Below, one piece after another: positions 50,749 through 60,116 of a stretch of 64,000 nt of DNA. The DNA comes from Eledone cirrhosa (Eukaryota > Mollusca > Cephalopoda > Octopoda > Eledonidae), in assembly GCA_964016885.1 (NCBI GenBank), contig OZ024748.1, positions 27,194,515 to 27,258,514 of the forward strand, given 5' to 3'. The notes beneath the pieces were generated by a model. The model was not told the origin of the DNA, ran no database searches, and worked only from the letters and a program-made list of their open reading frames with translations. Position numbers and translations under genes: made by a program. Each line of letters opens with the position of its first letter. Within the stretch, counting starts at the first letter, position 1.

Positions 50749-50813
50749 CATTTTTAATTGCTGACAGTGTTTCGTCCCATTAATAAGGACTCATCAGAGC
50801 AAGGAAAAAGACA
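50749..50813 (-). ncRNA. Hammerhead ribozyme, type I
   Basis: On the minus strand: TTGCT (50802-50798), CTGATGA (50797-50791), stem II GTCC (50790-50787) with GGAC (50777-50774) around TTATTAATG, GAAAC (50773-50769), a three-base loop ACT, GTC (50765-50763), then AGCAA, which pairs fully with TTGCT. Beyond a CC/TT internal loop, TTTTT pairs with AAAAA. Core bases are all canonical. The predicted cut is after GTC, between 50763 and 50762. The very short stem III is typical of hammerheads from Penelope-like elements and retrozymes. Confidence 0.85.
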
Positions 50814-51091
50814 AGAAGTATTAACGGCCAGAACAAGCCAAAACTCAGAAGAACAGCTAATGGATATTTATGAAAATTTGGGAAAATTATCATGGAAAGA
50901 CATGCTAAATCTAATAGGGTGCATTTGTAAATAAAGACTATAGGGCAAGAGAGCAGGCAAGACATTAAATAAACCCACGTTAGAAGTACAATATAAGTCT
51001 AATACTTGAAATACAACATAGTAATACAATGTGAGAATTATAATATACAATACAATACAATAGATAATACAGAAATAAAACTTAATATAAT

Positions 51092-51192
51092 CAATAGCAA
51101 GGGAAAAAGCTTAAGACATATTTACACGATAAATTCAAGGTGTCCTTGAATTTATCGTGTAAATATGTCTTAAGCTTTTTCCCTTGCTATTG
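51092..51192. repeat. Perfect palindrome, 49-bp arms
   Basis: Arm 51092-51140 starts CAATAGCAAGGGAAAAAGCT; spacer TGT; arm 51144-51192 is its exact reverse complement. AT-rich but not a simple repeat. Confidence 0.95.
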
Positions 51193-51919
51193 TGTGCCTG
51201 CTATTGAAATATTAATGTTAATATATAATATTATATTATATGTATTTGAATTATAAGTATGTGTCCGGTATTGAAATATTAATATATAATATCATATGGA
51301 TTTGAACTGCCTATATCTCCGTATATTTATTGTCTATTATATATATTTATATATATTTTTCCACCGGACTTTATATTATTATATGGTATTATTATTATTT
51401 TTAACCCTGTGAAATACATTATATTTTTATACACATTTAGTTGACTTTACATGATACGTAGGATGAATTTTTATATATTTTTTTAATGTCAATATATTAT
51501 TTTCATTGATTTTGGTATTGTTTAATCACACCGTCAGGGTGATTATTCTATTATAATGCTTATATTTATATTTGTGTTATTATGTGTATGTGTAAATGTG
51601 TATATATATATGTGCCAGAGTGAGTGTGGATGTATATATATATATATATTAAGTTTTATTTCTGTATTATCTATTGTATTGTATATTATAATTCTCACAT
51701 TGTATTACCATGTTGTATTTCTAGTATTGGGCTTATATTGTACTTCTAACGTGGGTTTATTTAATGTCTTGCCTGCTCTCTTGCCCTATAGTCTTTATTT
51801 ACAAATGCACCCTATTAGATTTAGCATGTCTTTCCATGATAATTTTCCCAAATTTTCATAAATATCCATTAGTTGTTCTTCTGAGTTTTGGCTTGTTCTG
51901 GCCGTTAATACTTCTTGTC

Positions 51920-51978
51920 TTTTTCCTTGCTCTGATGAGTCCTTGTTAATGGGACGAAACAATGTCAGCAATTAAAGA
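51920..51978 (+). ncRNA. Hammerhead ribozyme, type I
   Basis: TTGCT (51927-51931), CTGATGA (51932-51938), GTCC/GGAC stem II (51939-51942 with 51952-51955), GAAAC (51956-51960), loop AAT, GTC (51964-51966), then AGCAA (51967-51971) closing stem I; outer TTTTT/AAAGA pairing after a CC/TT internal loop. Predicted cut between 51966 and 51967. Differs from the minus-strand copy in loop II, the stem III loop and outer stem I, leaving the core untouched. Confidence 0.87.
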
Positions 51979-52013
51979 TTTTTGATGAATTAAAGGCTTC
52001 TTTGTTTATTTTT

Positions 52014-52019
<6 letters not shown>

Positions 52020-52080
<61 letters not shown>
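52020..52080. repeat. (TA)n microsatellite
   Basis: Pure TA repeat between the hammerhead element and an RTE fragment. Confidence 0.97.
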
Positions 52081-52081
<1 letters not shown>

Positions 52082-52378
52082 TCATCATCATCATTTTACG
52101 TCTACTTTTCCTTGCTTGCAATGGTGGGACGAGTCCTCTTCAGTACAGTTTCTCTCCATTCATCATCTCCTCTGTGAGCTTTAGCGATCTGATGTCAGCT
52201 TTTACCACCTCCGCCCATGTTTTTCGTGGTCTTCCTTCCACCGAGATTTCTTGACACTTCTTCACTCAGTGGTTATCTTCCATGCACATCACATGTCCAT
52301 AACAACGCAGTCTTCTCTCCTGTACACTACGGTTTATTCCTCTTATACACAGTTTCACTTTCAACTCGTCCATATATA
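52081..52378 (-). pseudogene. RTE-like LINE subfamily 3, C-terminal fragment
   Basis: The minus strand gives a YGHVMCMED-like segment, then EISVEGRPRKTWAEVVKAD and SLKLTEEM, then runs to a tail that is ATCATCATCATCATTTTACG on the + strand. Contains stops. Severely 5'-truncated. Confidence 0.8.
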
Positions 52379-52386
52379 TATATATA

Positions 52387-52500
52387 ATTGTTTCTACTTT
52401 TGGCACAAGGCCAGCAATTACCCAGTACATTACTGGTATTTTATTTTATCGACCTCGTAAGGATGAAAGGCAAAGTTAACCTCGGCGGGATTTGAACTCA
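52387..52500 (-). repeat. tRNA-derived SINE, head missing
   Basis: AATTGTTTCTACTTTTGGCA to GGCGGGATTTGAACTCA; stops at the B box. Confidence 0.85.
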
Positions 52501-53043
52501 GGGAAGTTATTCCCCGTTCGTCTTATTTATAAATACACTTTATCCAGCAACCACACAGCTCCTGTTTCTTCTAAAATATTTTTTATCAAGCTTTGCTGTG
52601 ACCTGTTCTCTCTTTCTCCTTATCTACTTTGTTGCTATTAACTCCCTCTCTCTGCTAGCTACCCCGCTGCTTCCGGTGTTTCTCACGCCTGTCTCTTTTT
52701 CACCTTCTCTTGCGTAGGTCAAACCTGTTTTTCTCTCCGTCCACAGTCTCGGTCCAGTAGCTGATGTTGACTTTAACTTTTTCTCTCTCCTTGGTTGCTC
52801 ACATACATGTGCTTTCGTGTTTCCCTCTTCGATATGTTGTTTTCCGTTTTTTCCCTTTTTTTGCCCTTCTGTTATATATTTTTTCTCTCCACCCCCAATA
52901 ATTTCCTTTAGCTATTGACGCACTAGAGCTAGACATATTGTCTTCAATGCGTAAAAATCTCCAGCAGACAACTGATGAAGGGAAATTATCCCCCGTTCGT
53001 GCTTTCCTCTTATTTATAAATACATTTTATACAGCCCCTGTTT

Positions 53044-53045
<2 letters not shown>
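52501..53045. other. Repeat-like sequence, no gene
   Basis: The CCCCGTTCGT...CTTATTTATAAATACA...CCTGTTTCTT segment occurs twice (52511-52575 and 52990-53045) in direct orientation about 480 bp apart, as long terminal or subterminal repeats might; the second copy is preceded by ACTGATGAAGGGAAATTATC. Confidence 0.5.
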
Positions 53046-53114
<69 letters not shown>

Positions 53115-53121
<7 letters not shown>

Positions 53122-53255
53122 CGATGGAGTTGTGGTAAGAAACCAGATGGACCTTAACGCACCAGAGTACTCAATACTTAGGGTAGTAGAGTAGGTAATA
53201 GGAAAATGTATGACCCCGATGGCAGAGCTCAAGCCGTTTTGATGGCTATTTTAAT
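53115..53255. repeat. Second copy of the 23.2-kb dispersed repeat
   Basis: TATAACGATGGAGTTGTGGT to GATGGCTATTTTAA, again directly after a long (TA)n (53046-53114) and before another. It lacks the inverted second arm. Confidence 0.8.
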
Positions 53256-53554
53256 ATATATATATATATTAAAATAACAGATTAAAGTTTAAGCCAAGAA
53301 TATATATATATAAGAATATATATATATATATGTGTGTGTACAAGCACACATGACTTATTATTATAGTTCATTTTCCATATTTCCTTATCAGTTCTTTGAT
53401 TGGAACAGTTCCTTCCCATGATCATTTCAAGTCATTCTTCTTGGCCTCCTTACCAAACTAAACAAAATACAAATAAGGAAAATAGATAATATAAACAGTT
53501 TCATAAGGTAGTTTACACACGAACAAACTCCTGTCTTTATACATATATATATAT

Positions 53555-54115
53555 ATCATCATCATTTTACGTCCGCTTTTCCTTGTTTGCAAGTGTAGGA
53601 CAGGTCTTATTAAGCACGGCATCTCTCCATTCGTCATGGTTCCTTGTCACCTCCTCCGTGAGCTTCAGCGATCTGACGTCCGCCCTCACCACCTCCGCCC
53701 ATGTTTTTCGTGGTCTTCCTCTACTGTGTCTTCCTTCTACTGGGATTTCTTGGAACTTCTTTACCCAGCGGTCATCCTCCATGCGCATCACATGTCCATA
53801 CCAACAGTCTTCTCTCCCGCACAATACAGCCTATCCCTCTTATACTCAGTTTCTCTCTCAACTCGTCTATGTTTGTTCGTTCACACACATTGACATTGTA
53901 CATCCAACGGAGCATACTTGCTTCATTTCTCTCCAGCTGTAGCATATCCTCTGCAGTTGCTGCCCATGTTTCACTACCATGCAGCATCGCGCATTTCACA
54001 CAGGCATCATATAACCGGCCTTTCGTTCGTAGGGAGAAACTCTTCTTTGTAAACAGAGGAAGCAGCTCCCTAAACTTCTTCCAACTCGTCTTTATTCTGG
54101 AAACTATGGCCTATG
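53555..54115 (-). pseudogene. RTE-like LINE subfamily 3, C-terminal part
   Basis: On the minus strand: KCAMLHGSETWAATAEDMLQ, LERNEASMLRWMYNVNVCER, an INELRE-like segment, YGHVMRMEDDRWVKKFQEI and RGRPRKTWAEVVRAD. A one-base loss near 53800 breaks the RRLRWYGH block. The 3' end passes directly to CAAGGAAAAGCGGACGTAAA and ATGATGATG, with a very short 3' UTR. Confidence 0.85.
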
Positions 54116-54263
54116 AACTATATAATGTTCTGGTCTGATGACCCTATGATAAACAGATGAAATTCCAGAGTAACAAAGACTCACCATTTAGCTATAATAA
54201 AATGAATATTTAAACTCTACTTCAGTGTTGAGTACCCTTTTCTCTTAGCCGTCTGTATATATA

Positions 54264-54650
54264 TGGAGGCACATGGCTTAGTGGTTAGAGCATTGGGCTT
54301 GCAATCGAAAGGTTGTGAGTTCAATTCTCAGACCGGGTGATGTGTTGTTTCCTTGAGCAAGACACTTTATTTCACATTGCTCCAGTTTACTCAGCTGTAG
54401 AAATGAGCTGATAGGACTGGGGTCCCTATCATTCCACTGCAAAGTGATTGTGAAGGTGCCACGGCAAAAAAAACACCCAACCCAAACTGTAAAGTGGACG
54501 TTTGGTGCCACGGAAAAAAGCACCCAGCACTCACTGTAAATGAGGTTGGTGTTAGGAAGGGCATCCAGCTGTAAAAATCAAGCCAGAATCAGTTCCCGTC
54601 CCACCCTTGCAAGCAGGGAAAAGCGGACGTAAAATGATGATGATGAAAAT
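54264..54650 (+). repeat. tRNA-headed SINE with RTE tail
   Basis: Head GGAGGCACATGGCTTAGTGG, an anticodon-like loop CTTGCAA, B box GTGAGTTCAATTC. The body is CTTGAGCAAGACACTTTATT then TTGCTCCAGTTTACTCAGCT. The tail GGTTGGTGTTAGGAAGGGCA to GAAAAGCGGACGTAAAATGA with GATGATGA is shared with RTE 3' ends. A partial 60-bp repeat of GGTGCCACGG...AAAGCACCCA is internal. Confidence 0.92.
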
Positions 54651-54651
54651 G

Positions 54652-55011
54652 ATATCATCATCATCATCATCATCATCATCATTTTACGTCCACTTTTCCC
54701 TGCTTGCAAGGGTGGGACGGGAACTGATTCTGGCTTGATTTCTACAGCTGGATGCCCTTCCTAACACCAACCTCATTTACAGTGAGTGCTGGGTGCTTTT
54801 TTGCTGTGGCACCTCCATGACCACTTTTGCAGTGGAATGATAGGGACCCCAGTCCCTATCATCTCATTTCTACAGCTGAGTAAACTGGAGCAATGTGAAA
54901 TAAAGTGTCTTGCTCAAGGAAACAACACATCACCCGGTCTGAGAATTGAACTCACAACCTTTCAATTGCAAACCCAATGCTCTAACCACTAAGCCATGTG
55001 CCTTCATATGT
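54652..55011 (-). repeat. Same SINE, opposite strand, tail to tail
   Basis: (ATC)n at 54655-54680, then the reverse of the tail and body, ending in the tRNA head at 55005. The two SINEs meet through their trinucleotide tails. Confidence 0.92.
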
Positions 55012-55199
55012 ATATATGTGTGTGTGTGTGTTGGAATTAGGTCGTTAAAGTATGTTGGTGTGCCCTGAGACTGATATTATTGTGTTACTACAACAACCCC
55101 CTCAGTCTCCTCATCTCCCACCCCCAACTACATTCTATCCGCCCACTTTCACCGTGAAATATGTGTGTTCTACAGAAGTCTACATTACTGTTGTACAGT

Positions 55200-55515
55200 G
55201 AAATAATTGTTTCTACTTTTGGCACAATTATCCCAGTGCATTACTGGTACTTTATTTTATCGACCCCCGTAAGGATGAAAGGCAAAGTTTAGTTCGACGG
55301 GATTTGAACTCAGACCGTAAAGGGCCGTAACTCTGTGCCACAGTGAAATAATTGTTTCTACTTTTGGCACAAGGCCAGCAATTACTCAGTGCATTACTGG
55401 TACTTTATTTTATCGACCCCCGTAAGGATGAAAGGCAAAGTTAACCTCGGCGGGATTTGAACTCAGACCATAAAGGACCGTAACTCTATGCTGCAAAGCA
55501 TGGTGTCCGACTCTA
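55200..55515 (-). repeat. Two tRNA-derived SINEs in tandem
   Basis: Copies at 55200-55335 (with a deletion in GGCACAA-TTATCCCAG and losing the head) and 55343-55515. Each is preceded by CAGTGAAATAATTG, which looks like a shared junction and suggests tandem duplication or repeated use of one target. Confidence 0.88.
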
Positions 55516-55972
55516 ATGACAGACTATCAGCAAGGACTGTTGAGAAACCTAAGACGTCTTTGTTTTAAAACGCTCCAACAAAAGAATAAATAAAACACAA
55601 AACAACAAAAAAACAACGAATGAATTCTGCCCTTTCCACCCACCCATTCGCACCATTAAAATACTGCTTTTTGAAACATAGACGTTCATATATCGAATAG
55701 GGTATGTAGCCGGCAAACCTTAAAGGGAAGCAACACATCATTTTTATAAAATACATGGATCAGTAGCAATTAAGGGAGATAACTCCCATAATATCAGAAG
55801 ATTCTAAATTTTCGTGGAAGACGATACAGTGAGGAGTGGATTCACTCCTCACTGTATTGTCTATTTCCTGCTACTTCAAGCCTTAAACTAATACATTTCT
55901 TAGATGTACTGTGTCGTTTGCTTTGTTATTTCTATTTCACATACAGGCAGACAGATACAAATAGATGTTAGC
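55516..55972. other. No gene; repeat tail at 55850-55950
   Basis: A 15-bp palindrome GAGTGGATTCACTC sits at 55834 between ACAGTGAG and CTCACTGT (arms about 12 bp). 55870-55935 matches the tail of the 33.9-kb repeat. Confidence 0.5.
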
Positions 55973-55978
55973 GCGCGC

Positions 55979-56033
<55 letters not shown>
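55973..56033. repeat. (GC)n(GT)n microsatellite
   Basis: Abrupt change from (GC)10 to (GT)20; CpG-rich alternation that favours Z-DNA. Confidence 0.95.
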
Positions 56034-56037
<4 letters not shown>

Positions 56038-56139
56038 TATGTATTCGTGTATATGGTGTGTTGAGCACATGACACAAGAAAAATATATCCTGAAGTTGTA
56101 ATACGATATTCTTAGTACTACTAACCACTTATATAACAT

Positions 56140-56285
56140 CTAGTGTAATGGTAGTGATTGTAATGATGGTGGTGGTGGTGGTTTTGTGGTGGAGATACTA
56201 GTTGTGGTGGTGGAGGTGGTGGATGGAGATACGGACTGTGGAGGTGGTGGTGGTGGAGGTGGTGATGATAATGGTGGTGAGATAC
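56140..56285. repeat. (GGT)n-rich repeat
   Basis: Interrupted GGT/GGA triplets; a Pro/Thr-rich minus-strand frame is an artefact. Confidence 0.85.
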
Positions 56286-56424
56286 TGGCGGCGACAGTTG
56301 TGATGTAAGCTAGTTTAGATTTCAAAAGTTTAGCATTAACACGTATTTTAATAGCAGGGGCTGCGTTCAACGTTGTTACAGCTATAAGCAATCCACTGCT
56401 ATCTCTAGCAAATTGAGCAGCCAT
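56286..56424 (-). CDS. Possible 5' coding exon of an unknown gene
   Basis: The minus strand has ATG in a good context (TTCAACATGGCT) and 46 codons of balanced composition: MAAQFARDSSGLLIAVTTLN, then AAPAIKIRVNAKLLKSKLAY and ITTVAA. It ends at a possible donor GTATCT (56285-56280), after which the frame enters a (CCA)n repeat. There is no match to any transposon in the window. I do not recognise the protein. If real, the next exon lies below 56 kb or the call is wrong. Confidence 0.35.
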
Positions 56425-56740
56425 GTTGAAACCAGAGACTCTCCAGTCGTGACCATCTCATGTGTCTTTCGTTTTCAACTATAGTAACTCTTGGATTATT
56501 GTGTCTTTCAAGTCAATAGAGTATAAGTTGAGGGTGGTTTGGCTGCCACCCTACTATACCCTCATACACCACTACACCCCCACAACTGGCTCCTATACCA
56601 CACTACATTTTCCTACACACCACTACACTCTCCTACACCACTACACCCCACAACTGGCTCCTATACCACACTACATCTTCATACACACCACTACACTCTC
56701 ATCAAAGTATGTAGTGTTTGTAGGTCATGTCAGAAGAAGG
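56425..56740. other. Unique-looking sequence with CCACTACACCC repeats
   Basis: Imperfect repeat of CACAACTGGCTCCTATACCA at 56580-56700. If the exon at 56424 is real, the promoter and 5' UTR would lie here on the minus strand. Confidence 0.4.
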
Positions 56741-56744
56741 TCAC

Positions 56745-56930
56745 CAATGAAGGAGAGAGAGAAAGAGAGGTGTGGGAAAGTGGGAGAGAGAAGAGGAAGA
56801 GAGGATGTGTGTGTGTGAGAGAGAAGAGGAAGAGAGGATGTGTGTGTGAGAGAGAGAAGAGAAAGAGTGAGGTGTGAAAGTGACAAAAAATAGAGGAGCT
56901 GTGTGTGTATGAGAGAGAGAGAGAGAGTAA
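56745..56930. repeat. (GA)n with GT-rich interruptions
   Basis: AGAGAGAGAAGAGGAAGAGA repeats. Confidence 0.9.
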
Positions 56931-57210
56931 TCCTATACATGCACCCCGTTCTCCCAAATAAAATACTTACAACTTGCAGTTTGGAAAACTGACAAACCTA
57001 CTTTTTGACATTTCTTGCTTTGACCATATTAAGAAAATTACTAAGCCTGCATTTTCTACAACACAGTCCACACTCACCCACACCAAATATCAGGTCATAA
57101 CACCATACAATCCTCTAAGACATTCCCAAAACACTGCTGTGAGGCAACATATTTAGTGATTTATTTATTGATCACAGAAAATTATGTATTCAATTAAATT
57201 AGACACATTT

Positions 57211-57505
57211 GTATAAAAGTGTGATCTTTTGAGGTTGACTAATGCTTCCCTCACTGAGTTGTGCCCTAGGTGGCTGCCTAGTTGTTCTTAATGGTAGCAT
57301 TAGTCCTGAATAAAAGTGTGATCCTTTAAGGTTCAGTAATGCACCCACCAGTGGTCTGTGTTTGTAGGTGGTTGCTTAGATAAGCTTAATGGTAGCACCA
57401 GTCTTGTCAAAAACTGTGATCCTTTAAGGTTCAGTAATGTACCCATCTTAGGTCTGTGTCCTAGGTGGCTGCATAGTTGGCCTTAATGGTAGCGTCGACC
57501 TTGCC
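57211..57505 (+). repeat. About 100-bp tandem repeat, three units
   Basis: Units open with AAAAGTGTGATC or AAAACTGTGATC then CTTTAAGGTTCAGTAATG and end with CTTAATGGTAGC; starts are near 57211, 57311 and 57411. Confidence 0.8.
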
Positions 57506-57609
57506 AGATACAATAAAAGTTATAGATGGAAAGAAATGGTGCTGATTTGGGACAAGGAGAAAGATGATGAGCATAGAGAAAAGAAAAAAAAAGTCAAAAG
57601 TAGAAAGAG

Positions 57610-57985
57610 CTGATTATTAAGTAAGACATGGAAGTAATGTTTCTATTGATCTTTTCTTTGCTGATATTATCTGTCTATCAATCATCAGATCGGACCCATT
57701 GCTGATATTATCTACCAGTCATCAGATCAGACCAAAGAAACAATGTTTCCATTGGTCTTTCCATTGCTGATACAATCAGTTGCTCACAACTACTGGCAGA
57801 AGAAAAAAGCTGATCATCAGATTAGACCAAGGAAACAATGTTTCCATTGGTCTTACTATTGCTGATACTATCTGCCAGTTGTCAGATCATTGGTCTTCCT
57901 ATTGCTGATATTATCTGCTGGTTATCAGATCGGACCAAAGAGACAATGTTTTCATTGGTTTTTCCATTGCTGATACCACATGCTG
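57610..57985 (+). repeat. About 100-bp tandem repeat with CAGATCGGACC motif
   Basis: Three to four imperfect units with ACAATGTTTCCATTGGTCTT, CCATTGCTGATA and ATCAGATCGGACCAAAG. The reverse complement of one unit is at 44440-44545. Confidence 0.75.
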
Positions 57986-58034
57986 GTTACAACTCCTGGA
58001 AGAAAAAACAAAAAACATAAAATAAAATATTTTG

Positions 58035-58230
58035 CTGAAGTACACAGTGCACTATTTGGTCCAGGAATCGAACCCATGAATTGTGAGTCCAAATCTCCAA
58101 CCACTAGGCTATGTACGTCCACGAAAAGAATAATGCTTTCGAATTTAGGCATGCCCCGACAGGGAGAGTGTAGGCAAAGTTGGCCTCGGTGGAATTTGAA
58201 CTCAGAATATAAAGGGCCGGAAGAACTACT
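58035..58230 (-). repeat. tRNA-derived SINE, different head
   Basis: Minus strand: TAGCCTAGTGGTTGGAGATT (A box region), loop ACTCACAA, GGGTTCGATTCC (consensus B box). 58170-58225 on the + strand matches the AAAGTTGGCCTCGG and GGAATTTGAACTCAG part of the other SINE type. Confidence 0.75.
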
Positions 58231-58399
58231 GCAAATCATTGCTCCATTATTCAACATTCTAACAATAAAGTAATGTATGTGCAAGAATGTGTATAACAGA
58301 GAGAGAAACTTTGTTAGCCACTTGCGAAAACTAGGTTTGAAAAAAAAGTGAGAGAATACATACACACTCACACACATATACATATCTGTGTGTGTGTGT

Positions 58400-58686
<287 letters not shown>

Positions 58687-59185
58687 TGTAGCCACGTGGT
58701 TAGTCAGTCTAGTCACTACTTCTGATCAGATCCGAGAATAGCTCTTAGAAGGACTGTTATCGCATACGGTCTGATCAGATCTGAAGATAGCCCTTAAAAG
58801 GACTGTTGTCGCATATAACCCTTAAAAGAACTGTTGAGGATGGACAGACGAAAGCACAAGTTGAATGGACGAAGCAAGGCGAGATGTAAATTTGATCAGC
58901 TATTTATTTTCACATGAAGCGACGATACGAGGTACAAGGCGTGTGTGAGTGACAAAGCGTGGCAGAGGCGAGGAACAACGATGCGCTAGCTGACTCTGCC
59001 AAAAGTCGACTAGCGAAGTGTTAGGAACCACTCTATTTATATAGAAACAATCGTTTGATGTTTAGCCGATGTGTAGGCGTTTATTCTGGTAGGTTTTAAG
59101 GGTTCTTTTGTTTCACGGTGAGGTAGCTAGCTAACAGGTAGATGGCGCTGTATATTTCACAGATGTTATTTCCGGTGGATGTACA
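58687..59185 (-). repeat. 3' LTR (499 bp)
   Basis: + strand TGTAGCCACGTGG to GGATGTACA. About 80 bp longer than the 5' LTR because of an extra segment near 58738-58820 that repeats TCTGATCAGATC...CTTA(A/G)AA(A/G)GGACTGTTGTCGCATA. Confidence 0.95.
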
Positions 59186-59198
59186 TTATCCCCCTGCC
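59186..59198 (-). promoter_or_regulatory. Polypurine tract
   Basis: Minus strand GGCAGGGGGATAA, directly before the 3' LTR; primes plus-strand synthesis in this class. Confidence 0.75.
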
Positions 59199-60116
59199 AG
59201 ATATTTTGTACAACAAAAGAGCGAAATATCGTATAGTAATGGGCCAATGGTGCATTTGTCATGACAATAGCCCCAGGAGTGTCCAGCATGTTGTGAAATT
59301 TTGTGATCATCGAGTACAGGACAGAGTCGATGTAGAGATGATATGGCAAGATATGTGTGTCAGGAAGTGAAAAAAGAAATAAACTATAAAATGACTTTGA
59401 CCAGATTTATGCAGGCGTGATGAATGAGCCTGTTGCAATTTGGGTTGAGCTGCCTGTGAATTGCGTGACAAAAAGTCTAACTGGGCAGTGAAGATAACTG
59501 TAATGTGTGAACTGAATGGCCGAAGCATGCTGCCTAAAAGTAACAGTTTGCTCCACAGCATATAACTTGAGCGAATGCATGTATTAAAAAAAAAGCGAGG
59601 CATTCTCGAGCTATTGAGTGAATGTGTACGTGAAAACAGAAGGCCAGTGTTTTGAGGATGCGATTTGTGAAGTGCGTGATCAAAGAGAAAACATTTTGTA
59701 GTGTAAGAGTTAGAGGGACAAAAATATCTATTGATCCGTGTATGAACCAAAAGGTGAAACAAACGTGGTTTTGTAGTGTGCATGAAAAACAGAATATGTA
59801 CACGCCTTGTATGTATATAAAAATTATGACAATTACACAATCAATGTTACAGAACAATAAAAATAAAAATGTTTGCAAAACAAGAGAGAGAAGAAAAAAA
59901 ATGTTATACACAATACTATACACAATGTTTGTTCTTAAATAGTGTTTGTAATAAATAATGTTCATTATAAATAATGTTCTTCGTGACATGAGCACATGGT
60001 CACTAAAAATTGCAATTGTTCAAGCAGAAAGTTCATTGTATTTGAAACTGGAAATAGTAAACACAAGAAAAATGGAAATGTTTTGCACGAAGAATGATTA
60101 AGAAACTCACTTGAGG
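59199..60116. other. Non-coding 3' region of the LTR element
   Basis: About 0.9 kb between the end of integrase and the polypurine tract with no credible frame. An envelope gene is not evident. Confidence 0.6.

Larger units (their letters stand above)
50690..52020. repeat. Inverted repeat carrying two hammerheads
   Basis: Arms 50690-51088 and about 51643-52020 are reverse complements with high identity (ATTAAGTTTTATTTCTGTAT to GAATTAAA and TTTGTTTATTTTTTATATAA). The middle holds a 101-bp perfect-armed palindrome and about 450 bp of AT-rich sequence found only once. It looks like two copies of one element inserted in opposite directions, or one foldback element. Confidence 0.85.

Noticed and set aside
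52974..53010. Hammerhead from ACTGATGAAGGG
   Set aside because: No GAAA box follows and stem II cannot be closed next to it.
54264..54340. tRNA gene
   Set aside because: The tRNA-like head is part of a SINE repeated at 11789 and 54652; stems are imperfect and the body continues as retroposon.
59307..59995. 177- and 153-codon minus frames between integrase and 3' LTR as an envelope gene
   Set aside because: No signal peptide, furin-like site or fusion segment; composition is that of AT-rich non-coding sequence.
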